Origin: CAXXOK01 sp964497495
Lineage (GTDB): Bacteria; Bacillota; Clostridia; Christensenellales; Aristaeellaceae
DNA length: 40,659 nt
Direction: 5' to 3'
Assembly (NCBI GenBank): GCA_964497495.1
Contig: CAZCCZ010000029.1
Location: 1 to 40,659, forward strand
A program made the translations under genes and the position numbers. The notes beneath the pieces are model-generated. The model was not told the DNA's origin. It ran no database searches and saw only the letters and a list, made by a program, of their open reading frames with translations. Below, in pieces: positions 16,213-25,121 of the stretch (positions within the stretch are counted from its first letter, which is position 1; each line of letters starts with the position of its first letter).

Positions 16213-18176
16213 CGCACGGTCGCCCCGTCCTCCGCGCCGCCGTCCAGCGTGGCGAATTTCATTATCCGGTCGGCCTTGTCGGAGGCGAAAAGTACCATGC
16301 CCTCGCTGACGACGCCGCGCAGCCTGGCGGGTTTCAGATTGGCGACCAGTACCACCTGTTTACCCACCAGATCTTCCGGCGCGTAGCTCTGCGCCACGCC
16401 GCTGACCACGGTGCGCTCCGGCTCGCCTTCGCGCAGCCCCAGCCTTAGCTTCAGCAGCTTGTCGCTGCCTTCCAGCCGCTCGCAGGCCAGCACGCGCGCC
16501 ACGCGAAGCTTGATCCTGGCGAAATCGTCAATGGTGATCAGCCCGTCCTCCGCCTTTTCGGCGAGCGCGGGCGCGGGTTTCGCCTCCGCTTTGGGCGCGA
16601 CGGCGGGCGCGGGCTGGATGTCCGCCAGCTCTTTGGCCACGTCGATGCGCGGGAACAGCGCTTCGCCCTTCTTCACCTTCGTGCCCGCGGGCAGTTGGCC
16701 AAAGCCGGTCAGCGACGCGAGGGTGGTCAGGCTTTCGTCGGCAAGGCCCAGTTGGGCGTAGATCCGTTCTGGCGTACGCGGCATGGCGGGGGCGATCAGC
16801 ACGGCCACGTACCGGATGCACTCGCACAGCGTGTACATCACGGTTTTCAGGCGTTCCCGGCCCTCCGGCGTCTTTTCCAGCAGCCACGGGGCGGTAGTAT
16901 CGATGTAGCGGTTGCATTCGCCGATCAACGCCCAGATATCGCTGAGGGCCGAGGAAAACTGCAATTCGTTCATCTGGGCGCACGCCCTGGCGGGCGTGGC
17001 TTGCGCAAGCGCAATCAGCGCGCGGTCGGTCTCGTCGTACGCGCCGGGCGCGGGCACGACGCCGCCGAAGTACTTTTCCACCATGGCGACCGTGCGGCTG
17101 ACCAGGTTACCCAGATCGTTGGCCAGATCGGCGTTGATACGCTTGAGCAGCGCCTCGTAGCTGAACTGCCCGTCGCTGCCGAAAGGCATCTCCCGCATGA
17201 GGAAATAGCGGATGGCGTCGCTGCCGTAACGGTTGCAAAGCACCACGGGGTCCACCACGTTGCCCAGCGACTTGCTCATTTTCATGCCGTCCAGCACCAG
17301 CCAGCCGTGGCCGAACACCTGCTTGGGCAGGGGCAACCCCAGCGCGTGCAGGAGAATCGGCCAGATGATGGTGTGGAAACGGATGATCTCCTTGCCAACC
17401 AAATGCAGGTCCGCGGGCCAGTATTTCCGGAACAGCTCGTCGTGCTGTGTGCCGTAGCCCAGCACCGTGATGTAGTTGCTCAGCGCGTCCACCCATACGT
17501 ACACGGTGTGGTTGGGGTCGAAGTCCACGGGAATGCCCCATTTGATGGACGTGCGGCTGACGCACAGGTCGGTCAGGCCGGGCTTGAGGAAGTTGTTGAG
17601 CATCTCGTTCTTGCGGCTCACGGGCTGGATGAAGTCCGGATGCGTTTCGATGTAGTCGATCAGCCAGTCCTGATACTTGCCGAGCTTGAAGAAGTACGCT
17701 TCCTCGCGGGTCTTTTCCACGGGGCGCCCGCAGTCCGGGCAACGGCCGTCCTTCAGTTGCAATTCGGTAAAGAAGCTTTCGCAGGGCGTGCAGTACCAGC
17801 CTTCGTAATCGCCCTTGTAGATGTCCCCCTGCTCGTAGAGCTTGCGGAAGATCTTCTGCACGGCCTTCACGTGGCGCTCGTCCGTGGTGCGGATGAAATC
17901 GCTGTACGAAACGTCCATCAGGCTCCACAGGCGCTTGATGCCCGCCACGATCTCGTCCACGTAGGCCTGCGGGGTCACGCCCTTGTCCTTCGCCTTGCGT
18001 TCGATCTTCTGCCCGTGTTCGTCTGTGCCGGTGACGAAATACACGTCGTACCCTTCCAGCCTCTTGAAGCGTGCCACGGTGTCCGCGGCGACGCTGCAAT
18101 AGGCGTGCCCGATGTGCAGGTTGTCGCTGGGGTAATAAATCGGCGTGGTGACGTAGTACGTTTTGGATGCAGCCAT
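16209..18176 (-). CDS. metG: Methionyl-tRNA synthetase
   Basis: This enzyme charges tRNA-Met with methionine in the cytosol, 655 residues. HIGH is at 21-24 and KMSKS at 299-303, bracketing the class I catalytic core. A zinc knuckle with Cys at 129, 132, 146 and 149 lies in the connective domain. An anticodon-binding helical domain follows, and the C-terminal about 110 residues (ITIDDFARIKLRVARVLACE to the end) form the EMAP-II-like tRNA-binding/dimerisation domain, separated by an Ala/Pro-rich linker. The ATG at 18176 has AAGGAGG upstream. The longer frame upstream is the T-box leader. Expression is governed by a methionine T-box. tatD follows in the same transcript. Confidence 0.97.
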   Translation of the reverse strand: MAASKTYYVTTPIYYPSDNLHIGHAYCSVAADTVARFKRLEGYDVYFVTGTDEHGQKIERKAKDKGVTPQAYVDEIVAGIKRLWSLMDVSYSDFIRTTDERHVKAVQKIFRKLYEQGDIYKGDYEGWYCTPCESFFTELQLKDGRCPDCGRPVEKTREEAYFFKLGKYQDWLIDYIETHPDFIQPVSRKNEMLNNFLKPGLTDLCVSRTSIKWGIPVDFDPNHTVYVWVDALSNYITVLGYGTQHDELFRKYWPADLHLVGKEIIRFHTIIWPILLHALGLPLPKQVFGHGWLVLDGMKMSKSLGNVVDPVVLCNRYGSDAIRYFLMREMPFGSDGQFSYEALLKRINADLANDLGNLVSRTVAMVEKYFGGVVPAPGAYDETDRALIALAQATPARACAQMNELQFSSALSDIWALIGECNRYIDTTAPWLLEKTPEGRERLKTVMYTLCECIRYVAVLIAPAMPRTPERIYAQLGLADESLTTLASLTGFGQLPAGTKVKKGEALFPRIDVAKELADIQPAPAVAPKAEAKPAPALAEKAEDGLITIDDFARIKLRVARVLACERLEGSDKLLKLRLGLREGEPERTVVSGVAQSYAPEDLVGKQVVLVANLKPARLRGVVSEGMVLFASDKADRIMKFATLDGGAEDGATVR

Positions 18177-18202
18177 GAATACAGCCTCCTTATGCTTTAC
18201 GG

Positions 18203-18462
18203 AAAAAAGCCCGCCGCCTTCCGTGCAGAAGGGGCGGGCGTCAGCCCGCGGTACCACCCTCGGTTCTCCGGAAAAACGGCGGCCGTCGGCGTCGCCGGGT
18301 TCCGGACTTCGTTTGCGGCGGATAACGGCGCCTGCCGTAACGCCCTACCTGTCGGGCGAAAACGCTCCCGGGCCATGTTCCCGGCGGTCTACGCGCCGCT
18401 TTTCAGCTTCCGCGGCTCTCTGCCGCGTTTTCCGCCGGTACTCTCCCGTTCCTCGCGTATGC
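18203..18462 (-). ncRNA. T-box leader (methionine) of metG
   Basis: The minus strand carries the invariant T-box sequence AGGGTGGTACCGCGGGC (18244-18260). It is preceded by a stem I region with the usual landmarks, including an AGTA bulge, an AGAGAG segment and a specifier loop reading GGGAACATGGCCCGGGAG. The specifier is ATG (plus-strand CAT at 18374-18376), matching tRNA-Met. After the T-box lies the terminator: arms at 18209-18220 and 18229-18239, followed by six Ts (18203-18208). Uncharged tRNA-Met would stabilise the antiterminator and allow metG transcription. Confidence 0.93.
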
Positions 18463-18466
18463 GATC

Positions 18467-18494
18467 ATTATACAGGTTTTCCCCCGCTTGTCAA
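18467..18494 (-). promoter_or_regulatory. Consensus promoter of the metG T-box leader
   Basis: Perfect TTGACA (18489-18494) and perfect TATAAT (18467-18472) on the minus strand, 16-base spacer. Transcription should begin near 18460. Confidence 0.85.
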
Positions 18495-18709
18495 CGGGCC
18501 CCGCTGCCGGGCCGCACGCCGACGTTACGCGCGCGGAGCGTCCCGTTTGGGAGGGGGTTTTCATCACGACAGTTTTTTACGAAAATTTTCTCGAAAACAT
18601 TACTAAAAAGTCCGAAAATCCTACCAATGCGTACTTGGAGTCCTGTAATCCTTTATGAATAGGACGTTTGTAAAACTTCCATTTGCACCAGTTTTGCCCA
18701 CATGAGACA

Positions 18710-18738
18710 TTGACATAATATTGGGGATTCAGTAAAAT
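18710..18738 (+). promoter_or_regulatory. Promoter of the AbrB-like regulator gene in an AT-rich gap
   Basis: TTGACA (18710-18715), 17 bases, TAAAAT (18733-18738). The gap from 18495 to 18779 turns AT-rich from about 18560, unlike its surroundings. I see no gene in it and no other clear element. Confidence 0.75.
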
Positions 18739-18779
18739 AATACCGCTGAATAATATACACCCTGAGGAGGCTACTGTTC

Positions 18780-19022
18780 ATGAAATCAACCGGCGTCGTA
18801 AGGAAACTGGACAATCTGGGACGCATCGTCATTCCCATCGAGCTTCGGAAAACGATGGATATCGCCATCAAGGATACGCTTGAGATCTTTACCGAAGGCG
18901 ACCAGATTATTCTGAAGAAATATCATCCCGCCTGCATCTTTTGCAATGATGCGCGTGATGTGAACCTCTTCAAAGGCAAGCTGATCTGCGACAAGTGCCT
19001 GAAGGAGCTCAAGCTCCGCTAA
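18780..19022 (+). CDS. AbrB/SpoVT-like transition-state regulator with C-terminal zinc finger
   Basis: An 80-residue DNA-binding protein. Residues 1-47 form the swapped-hairpin AbrB/SpoVT-AbrB domain (STGVVRKLDNLGRIVIPIEL, then DTLEIFTEGDQIILKKY). A short zinc-finger tail follows, with Cys at 52, 55, 70 and 73 (CxxC, 14 residues, CxxC). AbrB-like proteins control transition-state and stress genes in Firmicutes, and the zinc-ribbon tail form occurs in Clostridia. GAGGAGG precedes the ATG. It is monocistronic, with a strong promoter and a downstream hairpin. It converges on the export operon but shares no promoter with it, so any regulatory link is speculative. Confidence 0.9.
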   Translation: MKSTGVVRKLDNLGRIVIPIELRKTMDIAIKDTLEIFTEGDQIILKKYHPACIFCNDARDVNLFKGKLICDKCLKELKLR

Positions 19023-19035
19023 GCACCTTGCGCGG

Positions 19036-19086
19036 TACGCGAAGGGCGGCCCCGCCGGTAGAGCCGGCGGGGCCGCCCTTCGCGTA
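19036..19086. terminator. Perfect 23-bp hairpin between convergent genes
   Basis: Arm 19036-19058 is the exact reverse complement of 19064-19086, with a 5-base loop (TAGAG). It sits between the AbrB-like gene and the convergent adaptor gene. It probably ends both transcripts, although neither side has a clear T tract. Confidence 0.65.
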
Positions 19087-19097
19087 TATTTATACGT

Positions 19098-20345
19098 TTA
19101 TTCGCCAAGGCCCTCCGCCACATCTTCGGTGGGCGTCACGGGCGCCCCGGCCTGCGGGACGTCGGTTTCCTGCTGCGCGGCCCCGTCCCCGGATTCCGGC
19201 TGCGCAGCTTCTTCCTCGTCCCCCGCCACGCTCGCCAGCACGCTCATGCCCAGGCGGATGTCCTTGCTGGGTGTAAAGTCGACGTACGCCTTGTATGCCA
19301 CTTCCGACGTGCCCGTGGAAACGCTGACGTGGGAAATCATCGCCACGGTGCCCGTATAGATGCTGTCCGCGGAATCGTCGTAGTTGAACTCCAGGCGGAG
19401 CGTATCGCCCTCGTGGATATCGGCCAGGTCGTACTCGTCGATTTCAATGACCACCTGCATCTTGTCGCGCGGGTATACGGTCAGCAGCGTGTCGCCCTTG
19501 CCGACGGTGCCCCCCACGGAAACGTTGACCGAAGCGACGATGCCGCTTACGTCGGAAACGATCTGGTTTCCGGTGGCGTACAGGCCGTCCAGCGTGCCCG
19601 TGACCGTTTCGTACAGCAGTTGTCCGCGCGCGACGGTATCCCCGTCCCTCACGTGCATGTACAGGATGCTGCCGCCGTCGCTGCCCGTGCTGCCGCCGGC
19701 GCTGCTTCCGCTGCCGCTCGCGGTACCGCCGGAGGCCCCCACCGCCACCTCCGCCGTGCGGGACACGGTGCCCTTGCCGATACGGCTGGTGGCGTCGTAA
19801 TCCGGGGAACGATAGATGTACACGTCCTCCTCCATCAACAGCTCGCCGGAGGTCGTTTCCACCGTATAGGCCGTACCGTCGGCGGCGGTGACGACGCCCA
19901 CGGCGGTATTGCCGTTGCTGGAGTAGTAACTCCTGATAAACACCGTCTCGCCGATGTTGACGTACTTGGTATCGCTGTTGGAGTACGCCTTCTGAATATC
20001 GGCGGTGATGGTGTATTTATGGTCGGGCTCGATGTAGAGCACCGCGCCCACGCGGTTGACCACGTCGTCCACCGCGTCGCCCGGCTGGCCGAACACGCCG
20101 GTCACCACCCCATCCACGGAGGCATAGACCTTGGTGGTCCGCACCTCGGCGATCACGTCGCCCGGGTTAATCTCGTCCCCTTCGCGCAGGCGGAAGGAAC
20201 TTACGGTGCCGCCGAAGGGCGCCGTAACGCCGACCGATTCGCCGGAGACCACCGTGCCATCGAACGTCGTTTCCGCAAGCGCCGCGCCCGCGAACCCGAC
20301 GCACAGCATCAGGCTGAGCGCCGCGAGCAAGAATTTCCTTTTCAT
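19098..20345 (-). CDS. Secreted adaptor protein A1 of the export operon (HlyD/MacA-like, no coiled-coil hairpin)
   Basis: A 415-residue exported protein with signal peptide MKRKFLLAALSLMLCVGFAG and cleavage near ALAE. Two lipoyl/barrel-sandwich stretches are seen. One is VTAPFGGTVSSFRLREGDEI with its partner DGVVTGVFGQPGD (about 38-90); the other is GQLLYETVTG... ISG IVASVNVSVGGTVGKGDTLL (about 235-295). They are separated by a Ser/Gly-rich linker and followed by a beta-barrel domain with DEYDLADIHEGD. The tail is Glu/Pro-rich. It lacks the long alpha hairpin that Gram-negative adaptors use to reach an outer-membrane channel. It is a paralog of the adaptor at 27211-28308. The ATG at 20345 has GGAGGAAAG upstream; an in-frame ATG six codons earlier lacks one. 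It is the last gene of the eight-gene operon. Confidence 0.85.
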   Translation of the reverse strand: MKRKFLLAALSLMLCVGFAGAALAETTFDGTVVSGESVGVTAPFGGTVSSFRLREGDEINPGDVIAEVRTTKVYASVDGVVTGVFGQPGDAVDDVVNRVGAVLYIEPDHKYTITADIQKAYSNSDTKYVNIGETVFIRSYYSSNGNTAVGVVTAADGTAYTVETTSGELLMEEDVYIYRSPDYDATSRIGKGTVSRTAEVAVGASGGTASGSGSSAGGSTGSDGGSILYMHVRDGDTVARGQLLYETVTGTLDGLYATGNQIVSDVSGIVASVNVSVGGTVGKGDTLLTVYPRDKMQVVIEIDEYDLADIHEGDTLRLEFNYDDSADSIYTGTVAMISHVSVSTGTSEVAYKAYVDFTPSKDIRLGMSVLASVAGDEEEAAQPESGDGAAQQETDVPQAGAPVTPTEDVAEGLGE

Positions 20346-20369
20346 CGTGTCTTTCCTCCCCATGGTTTA

Positions 20370-21583
20370 TTACAGGCGTCTTAACGCGTCGATGGGGTTC
20401 AGTCTGCTGGCCTTGCGCGCGGGCGACCACCCGAACAGGATGCCGACCGCCGCCGAGAAGCCCACGCCCAGCGCGATCGCGCCGTATGAAATGGTGAAGG
20501 TCGTGCCCATGACCTGGCAGAGGATGGCCGAAAGCGCGATGCCCAGAATGACGCCGATGATGCCTCCGATCATCGAAAGCAGGAACGCCTCGATCAGGAA
20601 CTGGACCTGGATCTGCGCGGGTTCCGCGCCGATGGCCTTCTTAAGCCCGATCTCCACGGTGCGCTCGGTGACGCTGGTGAGCATCATGTTCATGATGCCG
20701 ATGCCGCCCACGATCAGGGAAATGGAAGCGATGCCGCCCAGCAGCGCGCTCATCATGGACAACATGCTGTCCATCGTTTCCTGAATGCTGTCCATCGTAG
20801 TGATTTCATAGGTGTCGTCCTCGTAGCTGAACAGTTTGTCAAAATAGTTGCCCAGCGCCGTCTTCACCGAGTCGGACGCGTCCGCGTCGTCGACGTAGAC
20901 CGTGACGGAGGTCACCAGCCTGGCGCTGTTCATCTTGAGCACCGTCGTATACGGGACGTAGATGTCGCTGGTGCCGGATACCATTTCCGATATGGATTCG
21001 TCGTCGCCGTCCGCAAGCACGCCCACTACCGTGAAACTCAGGTTGTTCAGATACAGGTTTTGCCCGACGGGGTCTACGCCGTAGAAAAATTCGTTTACCA
21101 TGTCGGAATCGATCAGGCATACGCGGGCCATGTTCTCCATATCGATGGGATTGAAGGCGCGCCCACGCTCCACCGCGTCGGTGGTGGTGAAGTAAAACCC
21201 GTTTTTTCCGAAGACCGATATATCGCTTTCATAATCTTCGCCGCGCGCGACGCTGACCGTTGCGGAAACGGAGGGTGTGACGCCGGTCACGTGATCCAGC
21301 GCGGCAATCTCGTCCAGGTTGGCCGAGGTCAGCCCCGCCTGCATGTCGTTGCCCGTGACGGATACGGTCATCGTGCCCGCGCCCATGGAGGTAAACGAAT
21401 CCGAAATGGAGGTGGACACGCCGGACACCGTCGTGATCAGCGCGATGACCGCCGTAACGCCGATCATAATGCCCAGAATGGTCAGGAAGGAACGCAGGCG
21501 GTTCTGGGTGATGTTGGCGACAGACATGGACACGCTTTCGGTGAACATGTAGAAGCCGCCGAAGATCCGGTGGAACAGCTTTT

Positions 21584-21587
<4 letters not shown>
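20370..21587 (-). CDS. MacB-type ABC exporter permease
   Basis: A 405-residue membrane protein of the MacB/FtsX type. The first membrane span lies at about 32-55 (RSFLTILGIMIGVTAVIALI). A large extracytoplasmic domain follows (about 56-275), then three further spans in the FtsX domain (about 280-305, 330-360 and 370-395). The coupling-helix motif VTERTVEIGLKKAIGA precedes the third span. Such permeases work by mechanotransmission, pushing substrates from the outer leaflet or periplasmic side without a classical transport path. The start is TTG at 21587, overlapping the ATPase stop (TTGA), with GGGAGG about 10 bases upstream. It must pair with the adjacent ATPase, the only one in the operon. 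Confidence 0.92.
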
Positions 21588-22288
<701 letters not shown>

Positions 22289-22301
22289 TACGCGTCACTC
22301 C

Positions 22302-23348
22302 TCACGGCCCGTTGCCCCCGCCGCCGAAATTGCCGCTGCTGAAATCGGGCCTTTCGCCGCCGCTGAAGGCGGGCATATTGCTGCCGTCGAAATTGGGCAT
22401 CGTGCCGGTGTTTTGCGTGGTCGTCGTGCCGCCCGTGAGGGAGGCGAACAGGCTCGCCAGCCCGCCGCCGGAGGCCGCGGAGGATTTTACCTGCACGTAG
22501 ACGGTGTCGCCCTCGTTCAGGCCGCTGGTGATCTCCACGTAGTTATCGTTGTCCACGCCGAGGCCTACCTGCGTCTGCTCCATATCTCCGTTTTCGTCCT
22601 TCGTCAGGACGAAAGCGCTGTTGCCGCTGGTGAAGCTCAGGGCGTCTTTATTAAGGATCACGACGTCGTTGGCTTCCTCCTCCGGGATGGTTACCGTCAC
22701 CTGCATGCCGGGCAGCACTTTCTCCGTGCCCCGGAACTCCGACGTGACCGTATAGTACGCTGTGGCGTTGCCGCCGGAGGAAATACGGTTGATGTGCGTA
22801 ATGGTGCTGTCGAAGCTCTGGTCCAGCGCCGTCACCGCGACGGTGCAGGTCTCGCCCACGGTCAGGTTGGATACGGAGTATTCGTCCACGCGCATGGAGA
22901 CCTGAAGGTTGGTAAAATCGACAATCTGCACAAGGCTCGCGTTGGCGCTTACCTCGTCGCCTTCCGCCACGGACACCTCGTTCACCTCGCCGTCGAAATC
23001 GGCTTTGAACAGCTCGCCGTCGGAGAGGCGCATCAGTTTATCCCCCATGACGACGGAATCGCCTTCCGCCACGTAGATTTTACGAACCATCGCAGCCGCT
23101 TCGGCGGTCATGGTTTCGCTGTTGACCACGCCGATGGAGCCGCTGAAGCTCATGGAATTGGAAATGTCTCCGCGCGTGGCCGTGTAGCTGTCGTACGTGG
23201 TCGTGGCGCCGGCGTTCAGATCCGGCAGCACGAACAGGTAGAACGCCCCCGCCAGCAGCCCCAGGAAAACCAGCCAGCCGATCAGCTTTTTCAACCGTTT
23301 GGCCCGGCGTTTCGTTTTCAGTTTCTTGTTCTTTTCCGCTTCCGTCAT
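22302..23348 (-). CDS. Membrane-anchored adaptor protein B1 of the export operon (HlyD-like)
   Basis: A 348-residue protein with a basic cytoplasmic start, one membrane span (KLIGWLVFLGLLAGAFYLFV, about 21-40) and an extracytoplasmic HlyD/MacA-type body. This has a first lipoyl half near VRKIYVAEGDSVVMGDKL, a second near FDGEVNEVSVAEGDEV, and a barrel domain with VDEYSVSNLTVGETC and VLPGMQVTVTIP. No long coiled-coil insertion is present between the lipoyl halves. The C-terminus is Gly/Met/Pro-rich with repeated MPxFxG-like units. It is a clear paralog of the adaptor at 28298-29632 (shared YDSY, GDIS, VDEY, THINR and VLPGMQ blocks). GAGGTGAGGC precedes the ATG. It lies 13 bases before the ATPase gene. 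Confidence 0.88.
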   Translation of the reverse strand: MTEAEKNKKLKTKRRAKRLKKLIGWLVFLGLLAGAFYLFVLPDLNAGATTTYDSYTATRGDISNSMSFSGSIGVVNSETMTAEAAAMVRKIYVAEGDSVVMGDKLMRLSDGELFKADFDGEVNEVSVAEGDEVSANASLVQIVDFTNLQVSMRVDEYSVSNLTVGETCTVAVTALDQSFDSTITHINRISSGGNATAYYTVTSEFRGTEKVLPGMQVTVTIPEEEANDVVILNKDALSFTSGNSAFVLTKDENGDMEQTQVGLGVDNDNYVEITSGLNEGDTVYVQVKSSAASGGGLASLFASLTGGTTTTQNTGTMPNFDGSNMPAFSGGERPDFSSGNFGGGGNGP

Positions 23349-23359
23349 TCCGCCTCACC

Positions 23360-25114
23360 TCAATCTTGCTCGTTTGCGGAGGCGGCGTTCCCGTCGTTCT
23401 CCTGCCCGAAAGGCATGTTCAGCATGTCCATCGTTCCGGTATACAGGTCGTAATAGTAGAACTCTCTGTTTTCGTCGTCCGTAAGGGTATAGGTCTGGCC
23501 GTCCACGGTCACCTGCACCTGCGCGCCGCCGGAACCCATACGGATGGAGTAGACGAAGGCTTTGCTGGCCAGGCCCGCCGCACGCAGCATATTATAGCGG
23601 ATACCCGCCGTGAAGCCTGCGGTGGAAAGCGCCGTAACCTCTTCCCCCGTGGAGAACACCAGATAATCGATGCCGCTGGCAGCCAGCTTTTTATACACGG
23701 AGCCGTCGAACGTCCAGCAATAATCGGAACCGTCATCCTCCTGTGCGGCGTCGGCTGCGGTCAGCACGAGGGTGTCGACGTCTTCCTCGTCCGCCGCGTC
23801 GGCCGTCTCGGTTTCGCCCCTGTTCCAGCCGGTGAACCCGGCGTTGAAGGAGGCCGGGGCGCTGTCCTCCGGGCCGTTCTTGCCTCCGATATACAGCGTG
23901 AGCCCCAACTTCTGGTCGCCGATGACCAGCGTTTGCATGCTGCCCGTGTCCACCACCAGTTCCACGCCGCCGTAGGGCGTGACGGTATCGTAGGTGGAGG
24001 AGGCGTAGTATACCGTACGGGAGGAGGTGCCTCCGGCACCGCCGCCGCTCAGGCCGCTCCCGGAGCCTCCGCTATAGCCGCTGCTCCCGCCGGCCGCCCC
24101 GCTGGCGGCGGTAATCGTGATCTCCTCGCCCCACACGGCCACGTTGCCCGCCCTGTCCCGCACGGCAAGCGTACCCGCAGGGATGGTGCCCGCGCCGCCA
24201 TACCGTACGGAGCAGGTGTACACGTTCTGCCCGTAATAGGAAAGCGAAGCCGACCACGTCGCGCCGCCGTCGAAGGAAACGTTTTTCTCGCTGCCGTCGG
24301 TGACGAAACCGCTGAAATTATCGCCCGCGTAGAAAGTAAGCCGGCCGTCGGTTCCGGCCTTGCACAGCAGCACGGGGCTTTCGCCGTCGAAATACAGCGC
24401 GTAGGAGACGGTCTTTACGTTGTCCACCGGGTTGTTTGCGCCAACGGCGCGGAAGTAGACGGTGGAAAAAATCTGGCTGTTTCCAAGCGCCAGCGCGCTT
24501 CCCTCGGGAAAGTCGCTGAAGTTCACGCCGTCGGTGGAAACCTCGTAGGCGTAGGCGGTGGCAACGGAATCGTCCACGTCGAACGTAATGGCTTCGGAAC
24601 CGTTGATCCACATGCCGTCCGCAAGCGCGGCGCCGTTCGCTTTCGCCGTAACGCCCGTAATGGTGCCGCCCCCGAGGCTGTCGTAGTAGACGGTATAGGA
24701 GGCGGTGGTGACGTTGGACGCGGCGTTCGCGCCGGTCACCCTGAAATAAACGGTATACAGCGTGCCCGCGCTGGCCGGCAGGTGCGCGTTCAGGGTGTCG
24801 CCGGCGCCGAAGGCGGCGTAGGTCGCGCCGTCGGCGGAAAACTGGTAGGTATAGGTGGTGGCGACGGAGTCCGTCACGTCGAAAGTCACGGTCTCGCTGC
24901 CGTCCACGCACATTCCGTCCGAAAGGACTTTGCCGTTCAGTCTCACGGTGACGTTCGTCATGGTGGTTCCCGTGTTGGAATCGCCCGTTTCCTGTAGGTC
25001 GAACGATTTCACGCCTACCCAGATGTACACCGTACCGGCGCTGGCGGAAGCCATGCAGCCGAACAGAAGGCAGAGCGCCGTTACCCACGCAAGCATGCGA
25101 TGTAGCTTCTTCAT
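23360..25114 (-). CDS. Large secreted protein with tandem Ig-like repeats
   Basis: A 584-residue exported protein with signal peptide MKKLHRMLAWVTALCLLFGC and cleavage near ASAG. Two tandem beta-sandwich-like repeats of about 100 residues (about 48-150 and 152-250) share NGxxLxDGMxxxGSExxTFDVxDSVAT, an AYxYxxSxDG strand and a STVYFRxxGAN block. A third, more divergent unit follows (about 252-340). A Ser/Gly-rich linker leads to a C-terminal domain (about 365-584) that ends MPFGQENDG. The Cys at residue 20 is not in a convincing lipobox context and there is no sorting signal. It lies between the other secreted protein (7 bases upstream) and adaptor B1, so it is probably cargo, partner or surface extension of the exporter. 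No family was recognised for the C-terminal domain. Confidence 0.78.
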   Translation of the reverse strand: MKKLHRMLAWVTALCLLFGCMASASAGTVYIWVGVKSFDLQETGDSNTGTTMTNVTVRLNGKVLSDGMCVDGSETVTFDVTDSVATTYTYQFSADGATYAAFGAGDTLNAHLPASAGTLYTVYFRVTGANAASNVTTASYTVYYDSLGGGTITGVTAKANGAALADGMWINGSEAITFDVDDSVATAYAYEVSTDGVNFSDFPEGSALALGNSQIFSTVYFRAVGANNPVDNVKTVSYALYFDGESPVLLCKAGTDGRLTFYAGDNFSGFVTDGSEKNVSFDGGATWSASLSYYGQNVYTCSVRYGGAGTIPAGTLAVRDRAGNVAVWGEEITITAASGAAGGSSGYSGGSGSGLSGGGAGGTSSRTVYYASSTYDTVTPYGGVELVVDTGSMQTLVIGDQKLGLTLYIGGKNGPEDSAPASFNAGFTGWNRGETETADAADEEDVDTLVLTAADAAQEDDGSDYCWTFDGSVYKKLAASGIDYLVFSTGEEVTALSTAGFTAGIRYNMLRAAGLASKAFVYSIRMGSGGAQVQVTVDGQTYTLTDDENREFYYYDLYTGTMDMLNMPFGQENDGNAASANEQD

Positions 25115-25121
25115 GGTTACC

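Noticed and set aside
17107..18099. 330-residue frame inside metG
   Set aside because: Shifted reading of metG with no recognisable domain.
18177..18257. N-terminal extension of metG
   Set aside because: It would translate the T-box terminator region; the ATG at 18176 has the ribosome site and the family start.
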